A stretch of DNA of 64,000 nucleotides, taken from contig CANFKE010000023.1 of assembly GCA_947447465.1 (NCBI GenBank), positions 1 through 64,000 on the forward strand, read 5' to 3'. Under the pieces are notes generated by a model. The model saw only the letters and a program-made list of their open reading frames with translations, was not told the origin of the DNA and made no database searches. The stretch is from Chitinophagaceae bacterium. GTDB taxonomy: Bacteria; Bacteroidota; Bacteroidia; Chitinophagales; Chitinophagaceae. Shown piece by piece: positions 55,102 to 63,774 of the stretch (position 1 is its first letter; each line of letters starts with the position of its first letter). Made by a program: the position numbers and the translations under genes.

Positions 55102-55941
55102 ATGAGCGGCAAAATGACACACGACGAGGAAAAGTATTTGCAGCAAAAGATGGAATCAGCCAGCCTTAAAGAGCTGTTTCCGGAATTTGATAAGGAGGCT
55201 GAGTGGATGGCATTGAGCAATAAGATGAGACCACGCAGCGTACCAGATCATAAATGGATGAGGGCTGCTGCTGTATTATTGATCGTGTTATGCCTGGGTG
55301 GATACGTATTGTATGTGGCGGGGAATAAAATGAATGCCGGAACTAATGTGGCCGTAGGAATACAGTCAGATACCACTGTTGAAACGCAGTCAGAAAAGAG
55401 CAAGCCAGATGTAGTAGTTGACGCGGTCACAGTGCCTCAGCAGCAGCACATAACTACAAGTTCTGTAAGGATCAAAAGAACCAATTATATCAGTAACAGA
55501 CCATCGCCTTTGATCTCTGCAATGGCGTTGGCAACCGGTGGGTATGGTAAGACAACAGAGGCTATATGCAATGCTACTAAGTGTGCAATAGAGATTTGTA
55601 TATCGCAAACGGTAAAATGCAAGGATAAAGCACCGGCAGCAGTAGCTGATTGCCGCACACTGGAACCGGACCAGGCCGGTCCGTTGAAATATACTGATCC
55701 TGAGCGATACGGTTGTACTGTTACGGTTGACGAGATAAGAATAAAGAAGGTGGCTACCGGGGAAACCATAGTCATCAATTCAGATACACAGCCGGCATCT
55801 GCAGAGGAAATGTTGCAATGCTTTACCGGAGAAAAGAAGTGCGATATGCTTGCAGGTTTCTTCAACAGTGACTGCAATGATGAAAATTCGCCACGCAAAA
55901 TTACTATCGACAGCCATTATGGTGATGTGATCATTCAGTAG
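55102..55941 (+). CDS. Membrane-anchored Cys-rich protein, putative anti-sigma partner
   Basis: A 279-residue protein with a cytoplasmic N-terminal half of about 50 charged residues, one membrane helix (about 54-72, AAAVLLIVLCLGGYVLYVAG), a Thr/Ser/Lys linker, and a periplasmic C-terminal domain with ten or so cysteines (CNATKCAIEIC, KCKDK, CRTLEP, YGCTV, QCFTGEKKC, SDCND). The topology and tight linkage to the ECF sigma gene suggest an anti-sigma factor that senses the periplasm, perhaps by disulfide state. I do not see a recognised zinc-binding anti-sigma motif at the N-terminus. Role inferred from context only. Confidence 0.7.
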   Translation: MSGKMTHDEEKYLQQKMESASLKELFPEFDKEAEWMALSNKMRPRSVPDHKWMRAAAVLLIVLCLGGYVLYVAGNKMNAGTNVAVGIQSDTTVETQSEKSKPDVVVDAVTVPQQQHITTSSVRIKRTNYISNRPSPLISAMALATGGYGKTTEAICNATKCAIEICISQTVKCKDKAPAAVADCRTLEPDQAGPLKYTDPERYGCTVTVDEIRIKKVATGETIVINSDTQPASAEEMLQCFTGEKKCDMLAGFFNSDCNDENSPRKITIDSHYGDVIIQ

Positions 55942-56044
55942 TATAATAATTCCCAAAATGATACAAGAGAATAATGCAGGTGCTACCTGTATTGCTACTG
56001 CTTTGTCTATTTATTTCCATTTTTTAATCATAAAACAAACAAAT

Positions 56045-56482
56045 ATGAAAAAATTAATTATGTTGATCGTTTGCCTGATGTTGTCGGGCGTAGTTATTAC
56101 TTATGCTCAAGAAGCCAAGACAGCAGCAGCAGCTACCGAGGATGCCGGAGTTATTGTCTTTAATGAATTGGTACACGACTATGGTGAGGTGACAGAAGGG
56201 CCTAAAGCTGAGTATGATTTTGTATTCAAGAATAAGGGCAAGCAGCCGATCATCATCAACAAAGCATATGGTTCTTGCGGCTGCACTACTGCCACTTGGG
56301 ACCATGAGCCCATATTGCCCGGCAAGAAGGGGAAGATACATGTGATCTATAATACTTTGCAACGTCCCGGGCCTATCAGCAAGCAGGTAACAGTGATGTC
56401 AAATGCATCGGAACCGATAATAGTGCTGCAGATAAAAGGGAATGTAAAATCTAAAATGATGGGAATGGTGACGAATAAGTAA
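56045..56482 (+). CDS. Secreted DUF1573 domain protein
   Basis: A 145-residue protein: signal peptide (MKKLIMLIVCLMLSGVVITYAQ) then a DUF1573 Ig-like domain with the typical HDYGEVTEGPKAEYDFVFKNKG, a SCGCTT cysteine motif, and a P-I-LPGKKGKIHV segment. DUF1573 proteins are common secreted Bacteroidota proteins of unknown role. The ATG at 56045 is preferred to 55958 because the signal peptide starts there. Located 103 bases after the Cys-rich membrane protein, so it may be part of the same unit or a target of the sigma factor. Confidence 0.88.
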   Translation: MKKLIMLIVCLMLSGVVITYAQEAKTAAAATEDAGVIVFNELVHDYGEVTEGPKAEYDFVFKNKGKQPIIINKAYGSCGCTTATWDHEPILPGKKGKIHVIYNTLQRPGPISKQVTVMSNASEPIIVLQIKGNVKSKMMGMVTNK

Positions 56483-56502
56483 GCTATACTACTGAGAAAA
56501 TG

Positions 56503-56534
56503 AACCGGCCGCTACTTTGGTGTAGCGGCCGGTT
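56503..56534. terminator. Bidirectional terminator, 13-bp GC-rich stem
   Basis: AACCGGCCGCTAC (56503-56515) pairs perfectly with GTAGCGGCCGGTT (56522-56534), loop TTTGGT, T/A runs on both sides; shared by two converging genes. Confidence 0.9.
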
Positions 56535-56537
56535 TTA

Positions 56538-57815
56538 TTATGTTTTCCTCGGCTTTTTCTTAGCAGCAGGGAAGAGTACGTTATTTAAAATAAGACGATA
56601 GCCGGGAGAACTGGGGTGGAGGCTGAGCTCGGTGGGAGGGTCGCCGATATTGTGTTGGTAGTCTTCGGGGTCGTGCCCACCATAGAAAGTCCAGGTTCCT
56701 TTGCCATATTCTCCGTGAATGTAACGGGCTTCATTAGTAGGTTTGAAATCGCCCATTACCAGTACGCTGGACTTAAGTACTTCTTTGCGGAAAGCCGTAG
56801 TCTGGCCCATAAAACCTTTGATGGTCGTAGTATGGTTCTGGCAAAGCATAGCAGGTACAGGATCGAACTTTGCAGAGAATGTGAAGAGGCTGAAATAATC
56901 TGTATTCATTGGAATTCGACCTTGATGTATCTCCGTAGCATCAATAGTTGAGTATTCATAATGCATAGGGTCAGTTATTAATCCGAAATCTTTGAAGGCA
57001 AAACACTTAGTGAAATCAAGTTTAGCCTGAGCAGCAGGGTCGGGGCGGTCGCCATCAAAAGGAACGTCACATATATCTGTGCCATCGGCAGCCAATGCAA
57101 TATCGTAAGTGTCAGTGGCTGAGCACATAGCAAACATAAATCCCCCGCCGGCCACGAAGTCTCGTATTTTTTTGGCTACGGCCAGTTTCAGTTGAGATAC
57201 CTTCTTGAAGCCATGTTTTGCTGCCATAGCCTCAGCCGAGCGCTGGTCGTTCTGGTACCAGGTGGTATTGCGGAAGCTGGCCCAGAATTTTCCGTATTGC
57301 CCTGTAAAGTCTTCATGATGTAGGTGTAACCAATCGTATTTATGTAAATCGTCTCCCAGTACCTCGTCGTCATATACTTTATCGAAAGGGATCTCGGCAT
57401 AGGTGAGTACCATTGTTACCGCATCATCCCATGGCTCCTTGTTGGGAGGAGTATAAACTGCAATTTTAGGTGCTTTTTCCAATTTTATTACATCCCCGTT
57501 ATAATCGGGATTGGCTATTTCGGTGACTATACCCAGGTATTTTTCATCGCTGATGATCTCATAGCTAACTCCACGTAATTTGCAAAGGCGCACCAAAGTG
57601 GCTGCGTCATCCATGCAAAAGCTGCCGCCTTTATAATTGAGCAGCCAATCAAGCGTCATTCCTTCTTTCAGTGCTTCATAAGCAATACCATAAGCCTTAA
57701 GGTGATTTGCCTGTCCTTCCGGGTCCATGGGAATGAACAGCTTTGCGCCTTGTACTGATACCGATAGTAAAACAGACACCAATACCGCTGCTATTAACCG
57801 CAATTTCATCATCAT
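56538..57815 (-). CDS. Secreted protein of the family often labelled asparagine synthetase B
   Basis: A 425-residue protein with a signal peptide (ends SVQGA). It begins MDPEGQANHLKAYGIAYEAL and has a class I glutamine-amidotransferase-like flavodoxin fold pattern (AVYTPPNKEPWDDAV; YDWLHLHHEDFTG; FVAGGGFMFAMCSATD). I recall such secreted Bacteroidota proteins being named asparagine synthetase B in public annotations. However, nothing here matches real AsnB: there is no N-terminal catalytic Cys2 and no ATP-pyrophosphatase SGGxDS motif, and a signal peptide is present. MCSATD could be a nucleophile elbow. Function unknown; secreted GATase1-like is the safest description. Confidence 0.7.
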   Translation of the reverse strand: MMMKLRLIAAVLVSVLLSVSVQGAKLFIPMDPEGQANHLKAYGIAYEALKEGMTLDWLLNYKGGSFCMDDAATLVRLCKLRGVSYEIISDEKYLGIVTEIANPDYNGDVIKLEKAPKIAVYTPPNKEPWDDAVTMVLTYAEIPFDKVYDDEVLGDDLHKYDWLHLHHEDFTGQYGKFWASFRNTTWYQNDQRSAEAMAAKHGFKKVSQLKLAVAKKIRDFVAGGGFMFAMCSATDTYDIALAADGTDICDVPFDGDRPDPAAQAKLDFTKCFAFKDFGLITDPMHYEYSTIDATEIHQGRIPMNTDYFSLFTFSAKFDPVPAMLCQNHTTTIKGFMGQTTAFRKEVLKSSVLVMGDFKPTNEARYIHGEYGKGTWTFYGGHDPEDYQHNIGDPPTELSLHPSSPGYRLILNNVLFPAAKKKPRKT

Positions 57816-57958
57816 ATATATTGTGCACGTAAATTACCTAATAACTATGATAACGATAGCGGAGCAGGCTGTTTTTTAACAAAACGCGGCATTGGATAGA
57901 AGGTGTCAATAGGTATTGTGGGATAAATTGGTTAACTTTATAAAAATCAATAATAATT

Positions 57959-58198
57959 ATGCCGGAATTAGGTAATGTATTTTCCACTATAAAATTATAC
58001 GTTCAGGATGCACCTTCTAAAGGATTTGTATCATTTGAAGCTATTGCAACCAAGGCGGGGGTTAGTCGTGCAACATTGAGGACTCACCTTGAAAGTCTGA
58101 AAAAAATGAAATTGATCACCTATTCAGCAACAGGACAGTGCTTTCTTACTGTTACAAAATTGGGTATGGAAACCAAGCAATTGGTAGTAGCGGGTTAG
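57959..58198 (+). CDS. Small winged-helix / helix-turn-helix protein
   Basis: A 79-residue protein that is essentially one DNA-binding domain: FVSFEAIATKAGVSRATLRTHLESLKKMKLITYSATGQCFLTVTKLG reads as helix-turn-helix (residues 22-48) plus a beta wing, as in MarR/ArsR-type or replication-initiator domains. No ligand or dimerisation domain. Its targets are unknown. It is a single gene with a strong downstream hairpin, in the gap between two unrelated genes. Confidence 0.8.
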   Translation: MPELGNVFSTIKLYVQDAPSKGFVSFEAIATKAGVSRATLRTHLESLKKMKLITYSATGQCFLTVTKLGMETKQLVVAG

Positions 58199-58470
58199 TT
58201 TTTTATCCGGATCGAAAAAATATAAATGTTAATATTTGGTGCTACATCTAACAATGTTCTCATTGTTTGGTGTAGCATTTTAGTTTAATGGTCTGTTTGC
58301 CTGCAGAATGAGGGTGGGGTGGTCAAGGAGTGCTTGATCTGATATTCTGTTTCCTTTAGCATAGCATTCCCTTTCTGAAGATCACTAGTGGTTAAGTAGG
58401 ATCTTAATGGCGTTTTGAATTGAATGTCAGGAGAGAGTTTCTAAAATCGGGTGAAAATATCCCTGTTTAC
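58199..58470. other. Gene-free stretch between winged-helix gene and atpG promoter
   Basis: About 270 bases holding the terminator at 58240-58277 and nothing else recognisable before the atpG promoter. Confidence 0.5.
58240..58281 (+). terminator. Terminator after winged-helix gene
   Basis: TGCTACATC/AACAATG (58240-58256) pairs with CATTGTT/GGTGTAGCA (58261-58277), with one T-T mismatch and a G-T wobble around a TTCT loop, then TTTT. Confidence 0.85.
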
Positions 58471-58503
58471 TTTTGTATTATTGGTCAGTAAGGGATAACT
58501 TTG
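58471..58503 (+). promoter_or_regulatory. Near-perfect Bacteroidota promoter for atpG
   Basis: TTTTG at 58471-58475, a 20-base spacer, then TAACTTTG at 58496-58503. This matches the -33 TTTG / -7 TAnnTTTG consensus, 33 bases before the atpG ATG, and shows atpG can be transcribed by itself. Confidence 0.75.
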
Positions 58504-58536
58504 CAGCCAAATTCAGCAATAGTTATTTAAAATAAT

Positions 58537-59418
58537 ATGTCAGGACAGCTCAAAGAGGTTCGGAATCGTATAAAATCAGTACAGTCAACCCAGCAGATCA
58601 CAAAAGCCATGAAGATGGTGAGTGCAGCTAAATTGCGTCGTGCGCAGGATGCTATTATCCAGATGCGCCCTTATTCGCAGAAGCTGCAGGAAATGTTGAG
58701 TAATATTGTTAGCAGTGTATCTGGAGATGTAAGTATGCCATTGGCAGAAGAGCGTCCTACAGAGCGTGTGCTGATGATAGCTGTAACAAGTGATCGTGGT
58801 CTTTGCGGTGCTTATAATGCAAACGTTATCAAGCTAACTCGCCAGGTGATCAATGAAAAGTATGCCGAACAACAGAAGAAGGGTAACGTAACTATTCTGC
58901 CTATAGGTAAGAAAGGATTCGAATTCTTCACCAGAATGGGATACAATGTTGTGAGTGATTATTGGGGTATCTTTTCAAATTTGTCTTTTGAAAATGTTCG
59001 TTCTGCGGCAGTTTACGCTCAAGATGCATTTTTGAAGAAAGAATATGACAGAATTGAGATCGTTTACAGTCAGTTCAAAAATGCTGCCACACAGATATTT
59101 ACCGCTGAGCCTTACTTACCTATTCCAAAAGTAGAGCAGAAGGCAGGTTCTAAGAATGTAGATTTCATCTATGAGCCATCAATGGGTGAACTATTGCAGG
59201 AGCTGATGCCTAAAATTTTGAATACTCAGGTATATAAGGCTGTATTAGATGCTAATGCATCGGAGCATGGTGCTCGTATGACCTCAATGGATAAGGCGAG
59301 CGAAAATGCCGGTGAGATATTGAAGGCATTGAAGATCAGCTATAACCGTGCACGTCAGGCGGCGATCACTACCGAGCTTACGGAAATTGTGAGCGGTGCC
59401 GCTGCATTACAAGGATAA
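58537..59418 (+). CDS. atpG: ATP synthase F1 subunit gamma
   Basis: The central rotor shaft of F1 ATP synthase (cytoplasmic, attached to the membrane F0 part). The 293 residues begin with the conserved N-terminal coiled-coil helix (IKSVQSTQQITKAMKMVSAAKLRRAQ) and end with the conserved C-terminal helix (NRARQAAITTELTEIVSGAAALQ). Between them is the Rossmann-like head with DRGLCGAYN. Normal length. No other atp gene is present within several kilobases on either side, so atpG has moved away from the usual operon. It has its own promoter and terminator. Confidence 0.96.
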   Translation: MSGQLKEVRNRIKSVQSTQQITKAMKMVSAAKLRRAQDAIIQMRPYSQKLQEMLSNIVSSVSGDVSMPLAEERPTERVLMIAVTSDRGLCGAYNANVIKLTRQVINEKYAEQQKKGNVTILPIGKKGFEFFTRMGYNVVSDYWGIFSNLSFENVRSAAVYAQDAFLKKEYDRIEIVYSQFKNAATQIFTAEPYLPIPKVEQKAGSKNVDFIYEPSMGELLQELMPKILNTQVYKAVLDANASEHGARMTSMDKASENAGEILKALKISYNRARQAAITTELTEIVSGAAALQG

Positions 59419-59440
59419 TAGAATTCAATAAATATTTGAA

Positions 59441-59469
59441 AACCTCTGCAAAGCTTGCAGAGGTTTTTT
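59441..59469 (+). terminator. Terminator after atpG
   Basis: AACCTCTGCAA (59441-59451) pairs with TTGCAGAGGTT (59455-59465), three-base loop AGC, then a T run. Confidence 0.85.
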
Positions 59470-59490
59470 ATTTTGCGTCAAAATGTGACG

Positions 59491-60009
59491 ATGAGATCCA
59501 TATTGGTGAGTTTTTTGTTCATTCTTTTGGCTGTAATTCCGGCCTCCGGACAGCTGAAGATAGAAGCATCGAGGAAGTTTGTGGTAATGGGTGAGGTGGA
59601 AAAGCATGTAGTATTCGATATTGCTGCGATAAAAAAATACCCAGCAATATCTCTGGGTGATGTGGTCATTAAAAACCATCGCGGACAGGATAAAAAAACA
59701 GCAAAAAATGTGAAAGGGGTTTTGTTGAAGACATTGCTGGATAGAGTGAGCGTGACAGTATCTAAACCGAAATATTATAGTGAGTTGGTGGTAGTGCTGA
59801 CTGCTACAGATGGATACAAAAATGTTTATTCATGGAATGAGTTAGTGAATACCGATGTGGGCAACCATGTGTATGTAGTAACAGAAAAAGACGGGGAAAA
59901 TATTGAAATTATGGATGAGTCAATAGTTGTGATCTCTACTTCCGACATTAATCCCGGCAGCAGATACCTGAGAGGGCTTTCTAAGCTGGAAATCAAGAGA
60001 GAAGAGTAG
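59491..60009 (+). CDS. Secreted molybdopterin-binding-like domain protein, cysteine-free
   Basis: A 172-residue protein with a signal peptide (ends PASG) and a domain that follows the small oxidoreductase molybdopterin-binding (sulfite-oxidase-like) fold: VVFDIAAIKKYPAISL, KGVLLKTLLDRV, TDGYKNVYSWNEL and PGSRYLRGLSKLEI. The mature protein has no cysteine at all, so the metal-ligating Cys of true sulfite oxidases is missing and catalysis is not expected. May bind another ligand. The ATG at 59491 is preferred to 59455 because the latter lies inside the atpG terminator. Confidence 0.72.
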   Translation: MRSILVSFLFILLAVIPASGQLKIEASRKFVVMGEVEKHVVFDIAAIKKYPAISLGDVVIKNHRGQDKKTAKNVKGVLLKTLLDRVSVTVSKPKYYSELVVVLTATDGYKNVYSWNELVNTDVGNHVYVVTEKDGENIEIMDESIVVISTSDINPGSRYLRGLSKLEIKREE

Positions 60010-60157
60010 AAATTGCAGAACAAAGTTTTATTAATCATGAGTTATAAGGAGTATCTTAATAATAGTTTTTGCTTATAAATGAGCAGAAATAATAAGTCCA
60101 CATTTTTTTTACCTTTATAGGCATTAGTAAAGTACATTCAAATACCAAAATAGAATT

Positions 60158-61726
60158 ATGAAAGGAAAGATAGCGCCATACCTGCCGGGAATATTATTGT
60201 TTGTTTTCACCCTTATTCTCGGATTGATCGTTTACAAGGATTATGGTATGGGATGGGATGAACCATTGCAGCGTGAACCATCATTAATGAGTTGGGATTA
60301 TATATTCTTTGGTAAGCAAGACCTGTTCCTTAAGGAAACAGATAATCACGGTGCCGGATTTGAGTTGTTGCTGTTGATGTTTGAAAAGTCAATGAAAATT
60401 ACTGATAGTCGGGAGATATACGTAATGCGCCATCTGGTGACGCATATTGTTTTTTTGCTGAGCGCATTTGCAGGATATGTATTGGCCTACAGGCTGTTTA
60501 GAGATAAGTGGGTAGCGTGTATCGCGTTTATCATGTTTGCGTTTGCCCCTCGTATCTATGCTCATTCGTTCTTTAACAGTAAGGATTTGCCCTATTTGTG
60601 TATGGTTTTAATAGGGTTGGCTTTTGCTCAAATAGCCTTTGATAAGAAAAAGTGGTGGTGGTTCTTACTAGCCGGTATGGCATTAGGCTATGGTACCGGT
60701 ATAAGGATCATGGGTATTCTTTATGGTCTTTTGGTGGGACTGTTGTTTTTGATAGATCTCATAATGAGCATAAAGGAGAAGGAGAAGCCTACACGAACCT
60801 TAGTTAATATGGGTGTGTTCATAGCAGGCTTTATCTTTTTGCTTTACCTTTCATGGCCGTATTTGTGGAAAAGCCCGGTGGAAAAATTTGCAGAAAGCTT
60901 TGTGGCGCTTGCACACTTTAAGTTTGGAGGTAGCGTATTCTTTCAGGGGCAATTCATTCCTGCATCTCAGGTGCCGTGGACTTATTTCCCTACCTGGTTT
61001 CTTATAACTACACCTGTATTATGGCTGATTACAGGATTCGCAGGTATGGGTTGGATCATCTTTAATTTCATAAAAAGCCCTAAAGAATATCTGAAAAATG
61101 GTAATGAACGCAATTTTATGTTTTACGTATTGTGTTTCATAGTTCCGATACTTGCAGTTATATTGATGCGTTCTGTTATTTATGATGATTGGAGGCACTT
61201 GTATTTTGTTTATCCACCGTTTGTGTTGTTGGGATTATATTTTATTAACCGCCTGTATGTGACCAAGCTGAAAATGGTAATATTAGGTGCTTGTGGTTTG
61301 CAGATATTGCTGATAGCCAATTTTATGGTCCTTAATCATCCTCATGAGCAAGTGTATTTTAATTCGTTGGTGAAGCAAGACGATGAATATCTTCGCAATA
61401 ACTACGACATGGAGTATTGGGGCTGCAGTTTTAAACAGGCCCTTGAAGAGATAGCTGAGACAGATACATCTTCAGTGATCAAAGTGAGCGGTAACTGGGC
61501 TTTTCCATTAAATAATAACATAATGATGCTACCAAAGGAGGTAAGAAAACGTTTTGTGTTGATCAATGAGCCTGAAAAATCCGATTATTTTCTTACTAAT
61601 TTCAGATTGCATCCCGGGGATTATCCTTCAAATAATATCCAATATGAGATAAGCTTGTGTCACAGCACGATCATGCGTGTATATAAAATTAAGAGTACAG
61701 GACCTCAGCTGCCTGCAAAACAGTAA
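60158..61726 (+). CDS. GT-C type membrane glycosyltransferase-like protein
   Basis: A 522-residue protein with about eleven membrane helices. The first extracytoplasmic loop has YGMGWDEPLQRE, the Asp-Glu pair typical of GT-C (ArnT/PMT/RfaG-like polyprenyl-sugar) transferases, and further on SHSFFNSKDLPY-type and GIRIMG segments. A C-terminal soluble region of about 90 residues (KQDDEYLRNNYDMEYWG) follows the last helix. It would move a sugar from a lipid carrier onto an acceptor outside the cytoplasmic membrane. Donor and acceptor are unknown. Followed 50 bases later by another GT-C-like gene. Confidence 0.75.
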   Translation: MKGKIAPYLPGILLFVFTLILGLIVYKDYGMGWDEPLQREPSLMSWDYIFFGKQDLFLKETDNHGAGFELLLLMFEKSMKITDSREIYVMRHLVTHIVFLLSAFAGYVLAYRLFRDKWVACIAFIMFAFAPRIYAHSFFNSKDLPYLCMVLIGLAFAQIAFDKKKWWWFLLAGMALGYGTGIRIMGILYGLLVGLLFLIDLIMSIKEKEKPTRTLVNMGVFIAGFIFLLYLSWPYLWKSPVEKFAESFVALAHFKFGGSVFFQGQFIPASQVPWTYFPTWFLITTPVLWLITGFAGMGWIIFNFIKSPKEYLKNGNERNFMFYVLCFIVPILAVILMRSVIYDDWRHLYFVYPPFVLLGLYFINRLYVTKLKMVILGACGLQILLIANFMVLNHPHEQVYFNSLVKQDDEYLRNNYDMEYWGCSFKQALEEIAETDTSSVIKVSGNWAFPLNNNIMMLPKEVRKRFVLINEPEKSDYFLTNFRLHPGDYPSNNIQYEISLCHSTIMRVYKIKSTGPQLPAKQ

Positions 61727-61776
61727 AATTGGTGGCAGATCATTGCGTGAATCAAGGCAAAATAGACTAGTAAAGA

Positions 61777-63708
61777 ATGGCAAAGAAACAAAATCAACAA
61801 TCCAATATAAGGCCGGTAGTCAGTGCGAAACCACAATCGACACCTAAGGAAGCAACAGCGAGCAGGTTCTCATTGAATACTAAGCTGGCAATATTACTCG
61901 GGATAATAGCATGCATCGTTTATTTCAATACTTTAAGCAATGGATACGTTCTTGATGATTTTACGGTAATCAAGAATAACAGGATCATTACCAAGGGAAT
62001 ATCTGCAATCGGTGAAATATTTACTACCCCATACAGAAGAGGTTGGTTCATTACACATAATGACCTTTACAGACCATTATCTCTGGCCATGTTTGCTGTA
62101 GAGTGTGACCTTGGAGGTGGTTCTCCGACTATTGGTCACTTCATGAACATGCTTGTTTTTGCGGGTGGAGTATCCATGTTATTTATTTTCCTGAATTCAC
62201 TATTCGATCAGAAAAAGACTGCTGTTGCATTTATAGCTGCGTTGCTGTTCGCCTTACATCCCATCCATACAGAAGTTGTAGCCAATATTAAAAGTCGCGA
62301 TGAGCTGCTTTGTTTTTTCTTTGCTTTTCTGAGTCTGAATTTGTTTTTAAAGTATTCACATACGGGGGCGATGAAGCAACTGTTGCTTGGTTCATTATGT
62401 TTCTTTCTCTCCTATATTTCAAAGGAAACGGTAGTTACGTTTCTGGCTGTAATACCTATGATCTTCTTTTTTTACAAAAATGAAAACAAAGAGAGGAGCC
62501 TTTATATCACTATATCAGCGGTTATAGTGACTGCATTATTCCTGAGTATCAGGTTTGCTGTATTGAGGCATTATGATGCGAATACAGACTCTTTTGTGGC
62601 TTATATGGATAACTTCCTTACCAAGCCGCCAAGTAGCGCATCTGCGCTTGCCACAGAGATACTTATTTTAGGACAATACCTGAAATTACTGTTTGTACCC
62701 TATCCTCTGGTATGCGACTATTCCTACAATAGTATTCCGTTTGTGACATTTGGTGATATTGGTGTTCTAGTGTCATTGGTTTTGTATGTTGCAGCCGGAG
62801 TGGTGGCCATCTATAGATTGATCAAAATGCCCAAAGATCCATTTGCTTTTGCCATTCTTTTTTTCCTCATTACTATCTCCTTGTTCTCCAACATACCGTT
62901 TACTATCGGAGCCGCTATGGCAGAGCGATTTGTCTATTTTGCATCGGTTGGATTCTGTTTGATAATTGCATTGTTGATAGAGCGTTTTCTGATAGGAGAG
63001 GACTCAGGAGTTGGTGCGATCAAGAGTACAAAGGTATTGGCTGTATTAGTGCCGATCTGTATCATTTACGCTTCGATATGCAACGGTAGAAACAAAGATT
63101 GGTTCAATAATGAAACTCTGTTCAGAGCAGATGTTGTACATGCTGTTAATGATGCCAGATTGAACTATTATTTGGGCACTGAATTAGTCACTGAGAAATC
63201 GAAAGCAGAAGGTAATCCTGCAGTAGTCAAGCAGATCATAGATGAGGGCTGCGGGTATTTGCGTAATGCGCTTTCAGTGTATCCTGAATATGATGATGCC
63301 CACGCAGCAATAGGAGATGCATTCTTTAAAATTGGCCAGTATGATTCGGCTGAAATACATGATAAGAGAGCGTTACAACTCAATCCAAAGTTTGTGATCG
63401 CGTTGAATAATCTTGCAGGGGTGTACTTTATGCGCTCACAGTATGATACTGCAATTCTTTATTGCAGGAAGTCAATAGAGAGAAGTCCGGATTTCGTGAA
63501 CGCATATGCCAATCTGGGCTTGTGCTATATGAGACTGGGTAAGTTTGACTCATCATTGAGGAATCTCTACATAGCTATTTCAAAAGATGCCAATTTTATA
63601 TCGTCTTATGATAATATGGCCTTTACTTACAAGGCAATGGGTAAGATGGACTCTGCCAGAAAGTATGATGAAATAGCCAAAGAATTAAAGGCAGGGGGGC
63701 GACGCTAA
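61777..63708 (+). CDS. GT-C-like membrane protein with C-terminal TPR domain
   Basis: A 643-residue protein. After an Asn/Gln/Thr-rich cytoplasmic N-terminus come about ten to eleven helices. The first loop carries NGYVLDDFTVIKNN, a DD motif as in TMTC-type O-mannosyltransferases, then NDLYRPLSLAMFAVE and LHPIHTEVVANIKSRDEL, also TMTC-like. Residues about 505-640 hold four tetratricopeptide repeats (for example AHAAIGDAFFKIGQYDSAE; ALNNLAGVYFMRSQYDTA). This resembles eukaryotic TMTC proteins in layout and suggests protein O-glycosylation or sugar transfer; no activity is proven. Likely transcribed with the preceding gene. Confidence 0.8.
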   Translation: MAKKQNQQSNIRPVVSAKPQSTPKEATASRFSLNTKLAILLGIIACIVYFNTLSNGYVLDDFTVIKNNRIITKGISAIGEIFTTPYRRGWFITHNDLYRPLSLAMFAVECDLGGGSPTIGHFMNMLVFAGGVSMLFIFLNSLFDQKKTAVAFIAALLFALHPIHTEVVANIKSRDELLCFFFAFLSLNLFLKYSHTGAMKQLLLGSLCFFLSYISKETVVTFLAVIPMIFFFYKNENKERSLYITISAVIVTALFLSIRFAVLRHYDANTDSFVAYMDNFLTKPPSSASALATEILILGQYLKLLFVPYPLVCDYSYNSIPFVTFGDIGVLVSLVLYVAAGVVAIYRLIKMPKDPFAFAILFFLITISLFSNIPFTIGAAMAERFVYFASVGFCLIIALLIERFLIGEDSGVGAIKSTKVLAVLVPICIIYASICNGRNKDWFNNETLFRADVVHAVNDARLNYYLGTELVTEKSKAEGNPAVVKQIIDEGCGYLRNALSVYPEYDDAHAAIGDAFFKIGQYDSAEIHDKRALQLNPKFVIALNNLAGVYFMRSQYDTAILYCRKSIERSPDFVNAYANLGLCYMRLGKFDSSLRNLYIAISKDANFISSYDNMAFTYKAMGKMDSARKYDEIAKELKAGGRR

Positions 63709-63729
63709 AAAGAAAAAAATAGAGCTTAA

Positions 63730-63774
63730 AAGAGGTTTATTTCATGTAAAGTGAGATAAACCTCTTCTTTTTTT
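63730..63774 (+). terminator. Terminator after TPR/GT-C gene
   Basis: AAGAGGTTTAT (63730-63740) pairs with ATAAACCTCTT (63756-63766), then CTTTTTTT. The remaining 63775-64000 is very AT-rich with no gene seen. Confidence 0.85.
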
